Below, one piece after another: positions 23,786 through 34,700 of a stretch of DNA of 54,561 nucleotides. The notes beneath the pieces were generated by a model, which was given only the letters and a program-made list of their open reading frames with translations, had not been told where the DNA came from and ran no database searches. The DNA is taken from positions 1-54,561 of IMG/VR virus record IMGVR_UViG_3300009103_000042; one strand, written 5' to 3'. This DNA comes from a virus. A program made the position numbers and the translations under genes. How positions within the stretch are numbered: position 1 is the stretch's first letter; every line of letters begins with the position of its first letter.

Positions 23786-23937
23786 GTCTAAAAATAAATC
23801 ATAAATTATTAGCAAGAATTAGAGAAGCAAAAAACAGAGATATTGAGAGAATAGGATATAGTATAAATTATGAGCACTTGGGGAGAGTTCTAGAAGCAAA
23901 AGAAAAAGAACTACAGTGTAAAACTATATTAAAATGA
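23782..23937 (+). CDS. 51-aa basic helical protein
   Basis: ATG at 23782, stop TGA at 23935-23937. The product is Lys/Arg/Glu-rich and helical (KINHKLLARIREAKNRDI). It overlaps both the membrane protein before it and the Ung gene after it by 4 nt. No function was recognised. Confidence 0.5.
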   Translation: MSLKINHKLLARIREAKNRDIERIGYSINYEHLGRVLEAKEKELQCKTILK

Positions 23938-24626
23938 ATAAATTAAGAGAAACATTTGGCGAAGGATGGTATGACTTATTAGAAGATATCTTAATCTCTG
24001 AGAAATTTAGAGAAATAGGATTCTTCCTTAAAAATAATAAGAAACAATATTATCCTGAAAGAAGTAAAATCTTTAGAGCATTTGAATTATGTCCTTTAGA
24101 TAATCTAAAAGTAGTGATTCTTGGACAAGATCCTTATCACGATGGGAGTGCTACAGGCCTCGCATTTAGCAATGAGGATGAATATAAGAGCATTTCTCCG
24201 TCTTTGAGGAATATCTTCAAGGAAGTGGAAGAAGATGTCTATGAAGGCTTTAAATTAGAGCAAGACAGTAATTTAGATAGATGGGCTGAACAAGGAGTAT
24301 TACTTCTTAATACAGCTCTTACAGTGGAAAAAGGTAAACCGGGTTCTCATGCTGAGGTATGGAATGAGTTTACTAGAACTGTATTAAAAAGAATATCTGA
24401 TACCGTCCCTGCAGTAGTTTATATGCTATGGGGAAAACATGCTAAAGGTTATCTAGATTGTATAAGTAGAGATACAAATTTTATCTTAGCTTCTGCACAT
24501 CCCTCCCCCTTTTCAGCAGGTAGGGGATTTTTTGGCAACAAACATTTTAGCAAATGTAACTTAGCTTTAAAAGAAGTAGCAATTGCTAAAGAAGAGGATG
24601 CCGTTTCTTATGAAATACAATGGTAA
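23934..24626 (+). CDS. ung: Uracil-DNA glycosylase, family 1
   Basis: The 230-aa product matches Ung throughout: GQDPYHDG (residues 64-71, catalytic D66), LLLNTALTVEKGKPGSH (123-139, with the uracil-reading Asn126), MLWGKHAKGY (164-173), and HPSPFSAGRGFFG (189-201, catalytic H189). It removes uracil from DNA. In a phage this protects replicating DNA, and it implies the genome itself is not uracil-substituted. It is the last + strand gene before the two arms converge, and a perfect hairpin terminator follows. Confidence 0.95.
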   Translation: MNKLRETFGEGWYDLLEDILISEKFREIGFFLKNNKKQYYPERSKIFRAFELCPLDNLKVVILGQDPYHDGSATGLAFSNEDEYKSISPSLRNIFKEVEEDVYEGFKLEQDSNLDRWAEQGVLLLNTALTVEKGKPGSHAEVWNEFTRTVLKRISDTVPAVVYMLWGKHAKGYLDCISRDTNFILASAHPSPFSAGRGFFGNKHFSKCNLALKEVAIAKEEDAVSYEIQW

Positions 24627-24630
24627 ATAT

Positions 24631-24660
24631 AGAGTCCTTTCTTTTGAGAGGACTCTTTTT
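24631..24660 (+). terminator. Terminator at the convergence of the two arms
   Basis: AGAGTCCT (24631-24638) pairs perfectly with AGGACTCT (24649-24656), then T-run. It stops the + strand transcript just before the 3' end of the - strand operon (stop at 24686). For leftward transcription the same stem is followed by only a weak T-rich stretch, so it may slow rather than stop it. Confidence 0.85.
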
Positions 24661-24685
24661 ACATTTTTTTTCTCGTTGTCTTTTC

Positions 24686-27600
24686 TTAGTAAGGACTTTT
24701 CTTATCCTGTTCAAACATTTCTACTAATCTTCTTAATTGACTCATTCCAATAATCCACTGGCTAGAGTAATAAAAGAAGGGGGTTTTATCGTATGGATCA
24801 GGAGTTCCTGTTACAAAATGATATCCTTCATCCACAGTATTCTTAAGTGTTTTGTACACATCTGTTAATAAACCTGCCATTGGTAGAGGACTTTTTACTA
24901 GTCTAATTAACTCTGAAGGGGTGAGAGCAAAAGTTATTTCAGAATGTGCTCTATTTAATGTTTTATATAAAGTTCTTCCCAACCAAGTTTTCATATATCT
25001 AGGTTCATCATCATCTCCCTCAGCTCCTAAGAATGCTATTAGAGCTAAAAATCCAATTACTACTCTTGCTTCTACCAAAGCTGCTCTTACTTGTGCTTGT
25101 TTTACTTCTAAAAAAGCTTCAAAAGTTAGATTTTTAGCTTCTTCTGGATTTTCTAGTTTCCATTTATTATAAAACAATTTTGCTCTTTTTTCATCTACTC
25201 TTCCTAAAAGTCCCTGTGCATATCCAAAAGTTCCTAAATCAATAGTTAAACGAACAAGGTTAGGTACAACTACATTTCCTATAAACTTCATTAGTCCCAT
25301 TCCATCTTCATATTGAAATTCAGAAAAAACAGCCTGATATCTTCCATATCTAGCAGCATCTATTCTTTCATCAAAGTAAAGAGTACCAAATCTTTCTTTA
25401 AGTAATCCCGGCATCCATGTTTTAAACTGCATTACTAGATTTGCCCATAGATTTAAATTGGCATAGTTAGTATCCTCCTCTGATATTGCACCTTTTATAC
25501 TAACAGAAGTTGCTTTTGCTGCATTTCTAAAAGCCATATATCCATTTTGAGTAATACCATCTACAGATATCTCTCCTGTCTCTTTATTAACTTTGAAACT
25601 TTCTGCTATAGATTTAGCACCTTCTGGTAAATTAGTTAGTCTTTTTAAGTTACCTTCTTTGTCGAACCCATAATTATGAGACATAGCTACTAGAACATGA
25701 TTATCTATATTTTCATCTGCTTTTCTTAAAGGAGAAAATAATGTTCTGGAATTTAACCATTCTACACTCTTCTTGGAGGTAAGTTCCATGGCTTTTCTAT
25801 AAGACATTTCTTCTACATGTATGTCAAAGAAATTAGAAATAGCCATATATTTCTCTCTTTCAGTGGCCCACATTTTCATAGTATCTGCCATTTGCTCTTC
25901 AGTGTAAGTAATTCCTTTTTTAGCCTCAAGATAAGCTGCTGTTCTACCTGCTATCCAAGCAGCAGTACCAGGAATTACTGCAAATCCTAATATCTTCATC
26001 CCAAAGAAATTCTTAGCTGCCAGCAAAGCTTTAGTAGAATTTACTTCTTTTCCCAGAATATTAGCCGTTGTTCCTCTTTGTGTGTATTTTATTCCATATA
26101 AATAAAAATCAGTAAATGCCTCAAATAATTTATACATATTAGAAGCTTTTCCTTGAGATAATTCTGCCTTTTCTCCTAATACATCTTTTAAAATATTTCC
26201 TCTAGTTCCTTTTGCCATATGTTTTGTCTTTTCCATGGCAAGTTTTAATCCTAAAGTTTGAGCTTCTATTTCCTGCATATACTTATAGTTATATGCCATT
26301 TCTCCAAATAAATAAAGAGTTCTTCCTAAATCAAAAGATTTTTCGCTTAAGTTTACCTTACCATCTGCATTTAGAAACTTATTCAAATATAACTTAGGTA
26401 TCTTTTTTTCTATCTCCCCTGTTTGAGGATCTCTATATCCCATGAATTCATCTTCTTCTCTTACATTTAATGAATTTACAAATTCTCTCCCTGCTCCTGC
26501 TATATCAAATCCTCCATCTATCATTCTTTCCATCATTTCTCTCCTTATATTAGGTAAAAAATTTGGAGGAAGGTCTCTATAATTTACACCTAATATTTCT
26601 CTAAATATTAAATTATTTTTTTCAAACATCTCGTAGAAATCTAAGAGAGGCTTGTTATCTTTTATAAGTTTATATTGGGAAGAATAATTATTTTCTACTA
26701 CTTCTTCTTTAAGTTCTAGATGGTATCTATTTCTTTGATTTAACCAAGCATTATCGTACCTTTCTAAGTTCCATTCTTTTTCCCAATTTTTTAAGTCTCT
26801 TGCATATGCCTTTGACAGCTGCTGTTTACTTTTAAGTACATTTCCTGCCTTGTCTTTCCATACTTTTAGATTATTATGTTTGGCTTTTAAATATGCTTTT
26901 TGTTGATTTAACCTCTCATTATATTCCTCTTTCCATTCTTTTTTATTTTTAAATAAGTAAACAGATTTTAACCATTTAATATCTCTTGATTTTATAGCAT
27001 TATTATAAGTATCCCAAAACTCTTTAGACAGATGGCTATATAGATTCCCTGTTTCTTTATTTATTAATAGATCAAAAGTTTGTGTTTTATTATATCCTCT
27101 AGTTTTTCCCCAATTAAATAATGCATTTTGTTTATCTTCAATCTCTTGGCCTAGCATTTTTAATGCCTCTCTCTTTTTATATATAGCATTGTCTTTTAAT
27201 TCAGAGAATTTTTTAAAGATGGGATGAGAAAATTCAGATAATCTGCCAAACATTCTCTTCATAAAACCTTCTTCAGCTTGCGCTTTTAATTTTCCACTAG
27301 AATCTTTGTATTCTTCATTTATATCTGCAACACTTTCTTCTAATATTCTACTTTTTATCCTGGCTAAAGTTCTTTGTATTGCAGGCACATTATCATCTAT
27401 TATATCTTGTATTTCTTCTTTCTTATCTTTATCTGAAAGATCTTGGATCCATTCATCAGTACTTTCTATAATACCTCCATAGACATTAAGTTCTTTTTCT
27501 AATTCTTCTAATTCTTCTAAGGACATGTTTTCAGAATTTTCTTCAAAGTCCGTTATTAAGAAATCTATAACAGAATATAATTCTACAAAATTCTGTTCTA

Positions 27601-28738
27601 GTATAATATCTGTTGTAGCATTTTTTATTCTTTGTATTTTATTTTGCAAGGTTTGCCATCTATTCCTATCTCCTTTAAGTTGACTTTGTTTGCTCCTTAA
27701 CTCTTCAACAAGACTTAATTGCTTTTTTACAAAATCATCTAATTCATTATACCCTGTTTTTTCAACTCCTACTGGCAACTGCTTAAGAAATTCTGAAGAT
27801 TTTTCTCCGGTTTGTAGTAGAGCTATTTCTCCAGTATAAAAGTTTCCTGGTTCTATCCCTACTCTGGCTTTTTTAGATTTAAGTTTATATTGTACATGTA
27901 CAGGAATAACTCTAGTTTGCCTTACATCAGATACCCCATAAGATTCTTTTAGTATTCTTTTATATTCCTGTATTTGAATTCTAAAAGCCTCCTCTTTTCC
28001 AAAAGGAATAAATTCTTTAATTATCTTTGTTTTGGAACCATACCCAGTTACATATTCTGCAAAAGGAGACATTGATTTCCAATCATATATACTTGCAGTA
28101 TTATCACTAAATACTGCCAATAGATCTATAGTTCCTCCAATATCAAATACTGGATCTATAACAGTCTGTTCAGTGATGATTTTAACTTTTCCTTTTTCTC
28201 CTGTTCTCCTGTTTATTGCTCTTTGCTGTTCATATATTTGCTTAACTACATCTCCTACCTCTTTGTAAAAATTATTAAACTGTGTTGTGCTTATCTTATA
28301 AGAACTAGTTCTAGCTAATTCTCTTAGTCTTGATTTTGATTTTTGTTTTCCATATACTATGTCTTCAACTATCTCTTGTGCTAAAGCATGTATAAAAACT
28401 CCCCCTTCTCTTTTTAATTTATTGTCTGGTAATTGAGACATTCTTTCTATCTCTTCCTCTGTTTTATATCTTTTAAAAGTTCTTTTAGCTAATTCACTGA
28501 CTCTTCTTCTAGCAGCAATGGCTCCAGTTTCTAATATGGTGTATAATGGTTTTATTATTTCCTTCCCCTTTTCAAATACTTTGTGCTCTTCTATTCCTAT
28601 TAGATCTGAAGTATGTTCCAGCCTTTTAACAGTCTCTTCTGCAGTTTGATCAGGAAGTACATTGAAAAAAGTTTCTCTGTCTTTTATCATATTACTAGCC
28701 TCCTGGGGGGAGGGAGTAATGGTTACACATTCTGCCAT
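24686..28738 (-). CDS. Giant virion protein with PD-(D/E)XK nuclease domain and membrane segments (1,350 aa)
   Basis: Residues 110-262 form a RecB/Cas4-like nuclease: GGVFIHALAQE (H117), TEQTVIDPVFDIGGTIDLL (E190, D205), SIYDWKS (D219, K221), and RIQIQEYKRIL (Q255 to Y259). A long coiled-coil-rich middle follows. Near residue 900 there is a hydrophobic segment (FFGMKILGFAVIPGTAAWIAG), and near 1230-1260 another (VVIGFLALIAFLG) followed by an acidic EGDDDEP. This fits a large polyvalent protein packaged in the capsid and injected, with a nuclease to attack host or competing DNA and segments to enter the membrane (inference). It lies 3 nt after the 4,999-aa gene. Confidence 0.75.
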   Translation of the reverse strand: MAECVTITPSPQEASNMIKDRETFFNVLPDQTAEETVKRLEHTSDLIGIEEHKVFEKGKEIIKPLYTILETGAIAARRRVSELAKRTFKRYKTEEEIERMSQLPDNKLKREGGVFIHALAQEIVEDIVYGKQKSKSRLRELARTSSYKISTTQFNNFYKEVGDVVKQIYEQQRAINRRTGEKGKVKIITEQTVIDPVFDIGGTIDLLAVFSDNTASIYDWKSMSPFAEYVTGYGSKTKIIKEFIPFGKEEAFRIQIQEYKRILKESYGVSDVRQTRVIPVHVQYKLKSKKARVGIEPGNFYTGEIALLQTGEKSSEFLKQLPVGVEKTGYNELDDFVKKQLSLVEELRSKQSQLKGDRNRWQTLQNKIQRIKNATTDIILEQNFVELYSVIDFLITDFEENSENMSLEELEELEKELNVYGGIIESTDEWIQDLSDKDKKEEIQDIIDDNVPAIQRTLARIKSRILEESVADINEEYKDSSGKLKAQAEEGFMKRMFGRLSEFSHPIFKKFSELKDNAIYKKREALKMLGQEIEDKQNALFNWGKTRGYNKTQTFDLLINKETGNLYSHLSKEFWDTYNNAIKSRDIKWLKSVYLFKNKKEWKEEYNERLNQQKAYLKAKHNNLKVWKDKAGNVLKSKQQLSKAYARDLKNWEKEWNLERYDNAWLNQRNRYHLELKEEVVENNYSSQYKLIKDNKPLLDFYEMFEKNNLIFREILGVNYRDLPPNFLPNIRREMMERMIDGGFDIAGAGREFVNSLNVREEDEFMGYRDPQTGEIEKKIPKLYLNKFLNADGKVNLSEKSFDLGRTLYLFGEMAYNYKYMQEIEAQTLGLKLAMEKTKHMAKGTRGNILKDVLGEKAELSQGKASNMYKLFEAFTDFYLYGIKYTQRGTTANILGKEVNSTKALLAAKNFFGMKILGFAVIPGTAAWIAGRTAAYLEAKKGITYTEEQMADTMKMWATEREKYMAISNFFDIHVEEMSYRKAMELTSKKSVEWLNSRTLFSPLRKADENIDNHVLVAMSHNYGFDKEGNLKRLTNLPEGAKSIAESFKVNKETGEISVDGITQNGYMAFRNAAKATSVSIKGAISEEDTNYANLNLWANLVMQFKTWMPGLLKERFGTLYFDERIDAARYGRYQAVFSEFQYEDGMGLMKFIGNVVVPNLVRLTIDLGTFGYAQGLLGRVDEKRAKLFYNKWKLENPEEAKNLTFEAFLEVKQAQVRAALVEARVVIGFLALIAFLGAEGDDDEPRYMKTWLGRTLYKTLNRAHSEITFALTPSELIRLVKSPLPMAGLLTDVYKTLKNTVDEGYHFVTGTPDPYDKTPFFYYSSQWIIGMSQLRRLVEMFEQDKKSPY

Positions 28739-28741
28739 TTT

Positions 28742-31700
28742 TTATCTTTTACATTTAATTTCTATATGCCCACTAGCCATGTATTCTATGATAGCTTCCC
28801 TTTCTTCTTTTGAGTAGTGTGCAAACTGAGGGAAGTATTCTTCAAAGTTAACCATTAATTCATTCATAGCCTCTGACGATGATGAAACTGGAGAAGAACT
28901 TACTCCACTGATTTGTTTTACATTAGTTATAGTGTTATTTCTTCTCTTGTTATTATTCTCTGCCTCTTTTAATTCTATTTCTTCAATACCAGGTACATTT
29001 TTTCTGGAAGGGTATAAGTTAATTCTAGCCTTCCCTTCCTCTATATTTACTATTTTCGCTTCAATAGAAGGATAGTTTTGACTTATAGTATTTGCTATTC
29101 TTTCTGCTGTTGCATTTGAGAATATTTTGTCTTCGCTGTATTGTTTTCCATCAAACCAGTAAGGATCTTTTTTAAGATATTTTTCACTTGCTTCTTTCTT
29201 TTCTTTTTCAAAAGTCTTATCTGCCTCTAAGGAAGGCATTTCTTCCTCAGCTACTTCCTTACTTACCTCTGGGACTAGATTTGATACATCTGCTTGAAGC
29301 ATTTTATATGCAGATTTTACATAAGGATCAGTTTTTATCTTGGAGAACCAATTTTTAATTAATCTTAGCAGTTGTCCAAACCAAGTATTTAGCTGTGACT
29401 GTTGTCTAGAGCTAAGTGTACTTGAGAATCCTTCATTATCAATATTACCATTCTGGATATCTATTATCTTCTTAGCTATTAATTTACCAACAGCTTCTTC
29501 CTTTATTGCATCTATATCTCCTCCATAATAATCCCCGTATTTTTCTACAGTATCCTGATAAATATCGTAGTTGGTTATATTATCAAACATTGCTTTTTTA
29601 AGGGAACTTTCTTTAGGCAGCATTGCTACAAAAAAGTGGGCAGCTTCTTCAGGTAGTTGATTTAGTCCCTTTTCTCCTTTTGTAATTTGTACTACCTTTT
29701 TAGATAACTTAGCTAAACCATGTGCATTAAGTACTTTTCCTCTTCTATCATATATTCTTGACACTTCCTTAATATCCACTCCTATTGCCTTTAAAAAAGT
29801 CCTCATTCTTTCTTCAACTGCCTGTCCTGCAGGAGACTGAGAAACTTCTGAACCAAATAAAGAAGGCATATCTCTTTTAATATCTCCTTTAGTAGAAGGT
29901 CCTCCTAATAGCCCTGCCTCAGTTAGCATTTCTTTTATTTTAGGTATATTCTTTCTAGTATAGTCTTTTCTTACTGTACCCTGTCTTCCTAAATTAACTC
30001 CAGTTCCTGGAAGTACTAATTTAATATTTGGACTACTTTTTATTGTTTTGATTAATAAAGGCAAAATTTCAGATACACTTCCTTCTCCATGTCCTAGTCC
30101 TGCTAAAGGCAGTAGGTAAGTCTTACTAGGATTTGATCTGGCAGTATTAACTAAACTTTCTAGACCACTTTTAAGTAGATTTATATTATCGTTATCTTTC
30201 ATTGAATCTCTCCAATGTTTTTTAACCGGTAACTGTACTACATTATTAGTTGCTTTAAAGTCACCATCTCCTCTCTTAATTAGGCCCTTAGATGCAGCAA
30301 TTTGGGCTAGTCCTGCACCATGTACTCCCCCTAGGTTGGTAGTAACAACAGGAATTCCTTTTAAATTAAAAATATCTCCTTCTATTACTCTAGTTTTAGT
30401 AATAGATTTTGTTTTTTTCTGTTGTTTTATTTTATCTAATTCTATTGGAGGATCTTTATCTCTTTCTGTTTCTGCTTTCTTAAGATCTTTAGGAGTAGGA
30501 ACTTTCTTTTTCTTTTTAGGAGACTTAACAAAGGATACTTTATTGTAGGATAATATAGAGCTAGGATCAGAATTGTTATAGAATTCGGTAAAATACATTC
30601 CATCTCCTAATTTGCTTACTCTATCGTATACATAAGATCTTCTATTATTAGATAGCAATGGAGTCCCATCTACATTGTAAACTTTCTTAAAAAGATATAT
30701 TTCAGTAGGTATAGTAGCATAGGGTCTTCCTGCCTCTCTTGCTTCTTTTTGTAATTCTCTTACTCTTTGGTAAGATACACTATATCCTTCTACAGATAAG
30801 TAATCCATCCCAGCATCCTTGTCTTTTCTATATATATGTATTCTTGTCTTATTAGGATCATATTTATCAATCTGCTCTCCAGTGTATAAAGTAATTCTAT
30901 TACTCATTACTTTTTTAGCATTTTTTCTTGGTACTACTACAGGATTATTCCAAGATCCTCTGTAGAAGTTAGTTTTGAAATTTTCTAAAAAGTCTTCTAC
31001 GCCATAACTTCTCTTTTTAATATGGGAGTCTATCCATTGATCTATTACTACTTTTGAAGTAGGTTGAAAATATTCTTCTGGGACTATTTTTCCAAACGAT
31101 ATTACAGAAGGAGACACTCCAGACTGTACTAATTGTAATTTCATAAGATCCTTTGCAAATTCTTCCATTTTAGGATTACCAGATTCAAATAATTCTAAGA
31201 AATTAGTAGTCATGCTATTAAGCTCCTCTGTAGTGTATTTTAAATTAAGAAGCTTTATATTATTTAAAGATCTTTTCCTACCTCTTCTTCCAACATATTC
31301 TTCTATAAGAGGAATTAGCTTAGAAAATAACATATTTGATTCTTCCCCTTTAGGAGTTTTTTCCTTTTTTCTTACTTCCTTATCTATCTTTTTAATGTTT
31401 TTAGCAGGAGATTTAGTAGTAAGTAGTAGATCTTCATAGAATTCATTTAAAGATCTTGGTATATCCTTACTATCCTTTTTCCAAATAGAAGAGGTTTGAG
31501 TATGTAGTATAAAGGTAATTAATGCATTTTCTATATTCTGAGCTACTTTATATAAGTCTCTTTCAGACATGTTCGCCTTTTTACTAAGATAAGGAGACAT
31601 CATTTTTGTTAAAAAATCTCCTAAAGTATCTCCTTTTCTATTTATAAGAATATCCCCATACTTATCTGTGAAAAAGAATTCACTATATATAGGAATTACT

Positions 31701-34700
31701 TCTTCTTGAGTTCTATTGTATTCTCTAAGATAAGTTAGGTTTAAGTGGTTTTCTATATCTTTTGGAGATAAGAATTTCTCTTCTTTTAATTTTTCTATTT
31801 TATCTTCTCTTATTTTTAAAGAACTCCTTCTTGCTCCTAAGGCAGCATCAGGTCTCGCTATTTGCTGAAAAGATTTTAAAGATTTAGAAGCTTCTTCGTA
31901 GAATAAAAAATTATCTAATACTTGTAATTGAACTTTTAAATATTCAGGTAATCTATTTCCTTTTTCTATACCATCTTTTACTTTTTTTAGTTTATTCTTT
32001 GAAAGATGAGAATACCTACCCGGTAAAGAATTAAGATATTTTGCCTTTGTTACTAATTTTTCTGCAGTAGATTTTTCAAGTTCAGTTTCCCCTTCTCTCA
32101 TATCTTTATAATGAGTAGACTCAAAGTTTTCTGTATTCCCCCCATAGCTAAATGCAAGATCTTCTATAATATCATTAAAAGATCTATTTCTTCCTGATGC
32201 CTTTAGAAAGATAGAAGAATTAATTTCCCTCTGATGGATTAAATCTTGTATAATAGGCTGTGTGAAAAAATACATCAATGTTTCCAAAGATGCAGGAGTA
32301 GAATTTGAAAATCTTTGAAGCATATTATAAACTGGAAATACATTCTGTCCCATATTTAAAAATCTAATAAAGGGATCTGCAGCTACATCTACATATGCTG
32401 TTAAGAATTCTCCTAGATTATTAGAAATTATTTGGCCATCCATATCTTTAACATGACCCATTAAGTATTTTCCATTTTTACGTTCTTGACCTTCTAGGTA
32501 TATTTCAAAATGGTTGTCTTCTATAGTAATAGGTACTATCTGAGTTAAAGAGTGAGAGGCGGTAGCTATAGCTGCCATTGCTCTTCCTCTAATACCTTCC
32601 CAGTTATTTCTAGCTACCTCCATATTGAAGGACCATTCCATCAAATCTGAATATTTTAGTTCTTTATTTTCAGTTCTAACTTCAGAAGAAAGTCTTTTAA
32701 GAGTTTCAGCGGCTACTGGGTTTAAAAGCTGATCATAGTTTTCAGAGATAAGAATAGTATCTAATGCTATCTCTATCATTCTATTTTCTATAGATTTTTT
32801 AGTATTTAATACTACAGGATTTTTACCCTCATATTTTTCTACAAACTCTGCTTTGGTAGGTATTTTTCCTATTTTTTCTTTCAAATCCTCATAATCCTGA
32901 TACCTATATCCTATTAAGTTTAATTTAGACTTAAATAATTCTATAGTAGTTTCTAGGACCTCTTCTTCTAAAATGTCTAGATCTGTTTCAAATATAGCAG
33001 AAAGTAGTTTGGTAACTTCTGCATTATCTTGACCTGCGACTATTTCAGCATTAGCTCTTAACTCTTCTAATTTCTCAAATCTTCTATTTAAAGCTCCATA
33101 TCTTCTATCATATACTTCTTCTACTCTTTCTTTAGTAAGAGGATCAGTTTGATATTTTACATATTTAGGACCTTTATTAGTCATTTTTGCATTAGGTAGA
33201 TATATTGAAAGTTTATCAATGTCAAAATCAGACCCTGCTTTTATAACTATACCAGTAGGAAGAACTATTTTTTGTCCAAAGTGTGTAGGTAAAAAGTTTT
33301 TTACCTTCATTGCATCTAAACTATGAAGACCATCTGCTGGGATACGATTTCCAGTAATAAGCAGTAATTTTTTATCTATACGAGGATCTCCCTCTTCTAT
33401 CATTTTATTTAAGGCCTCTAGACCCTTATAGGTAGTTTCTCCTGTCTCATACTTCAGGGTGGAGACCCAAGTATTCCATTCTTTAGGTAAGGGAATCTCT
33501 ACTTCCATAGGAGAAATAGTACCATCTTCATTTTTAGTATAGGACTTTAAATAGTTATTAGTGAGAACTTTTTGAGTAGTTCCATCTTTTTTCTTAATAG
33601 TAGTCCATACTCTATCTCCCTTTTCATGCCCTGTAGATGCTTCTTGAACTGCTTGATATCCATTTACTTTAGTAGAAATTACCTTGTTTCTAACTAGTCC
33701 CATTAGAATACTTTCTATATTATCTTTGGTAATAAGAGTATCCATTAATTTATTCTCACTAGTAGTTGCAAGATTCATTCCTTCCATGATATTATAAGGC
33801 ATTTGTCTTCTAGTAAGCTCCTCTAATAATAGTTCTCTAAATTTTGTTGGATCATTATTTACTAGTTTAAATTTTCCAGTTTTAGTCTCCTCTAATCCTA
33901 ATTTAGATATTAGTCTTTCTCTTTCTCTTTTAACATACTCATTAGTTAATCCTTTTCTTTCTTCTCTTAAGTTCTCTATTTTTGATTTTGAATCCTTAGA
34001 TTTCAAATCTATTTTTCCTACATTAAAAAGATCTACAAATAATAGTCTTTCTTGCTGAGTAGCTTTTTTAGTTTTTTCTTTTCCTTTAGGATCTATCTCT
34101 AGCTGTATCCCAAAATCTTGAAAACTCTGTGATTGAATTAAGTTTTCATTAATGGGAGCAGGACTGCCATTTTCATCATAGTAATCTTGTAGTTCTCCTT
34201 TATTATTAACATAAGCTGCAGCTTTCTCTCCAGATATGAATACTCCAATATCTATCTGATTCTCCATCATGTTTAATACTCTCTCAAACATAGGATCTCC
34301 AGACTTAAGTGTAGATAACATTATAGGAGCCAAAGATAGCTTAGTAAAATCAGTAGCTTGAAGATTAGATAAGCCAGTAATATGCCCAAATCCTTGAGGT
34401 TTTATTGGAGGTAATGCAGGAAGATCTCCTAGATTATCTATTATTTCACCTTTATACATAGGAGAAGATGGCATTTTTCCATTAGTATGTTCCCCAAACA
34501 TATTAATAAACATCTCCTTAGTGACAAGATTACGATTAAAATTTCTTTTATTTCTCCACATATTTAAGAAGAAACTTTGCATTTCATATTGGTAAGTTTT
34601 CTCTTCTTCTCTCCAGGTTCCTTGTCTTAGTAATATTTCCCTATGTCCGTCCAAGGTAGTTCTTCCTTGAGCATCTCCTTCTGTAGCTATTTCTCCAGGA

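Noticed and set aside
29630-29660. Second HExxH protease in the giant protein (EEAAHF)
   Set aside because: The first metal-binding His is Glu. It may be a degenerate or unrelated helix, so it was not called as an active protease.
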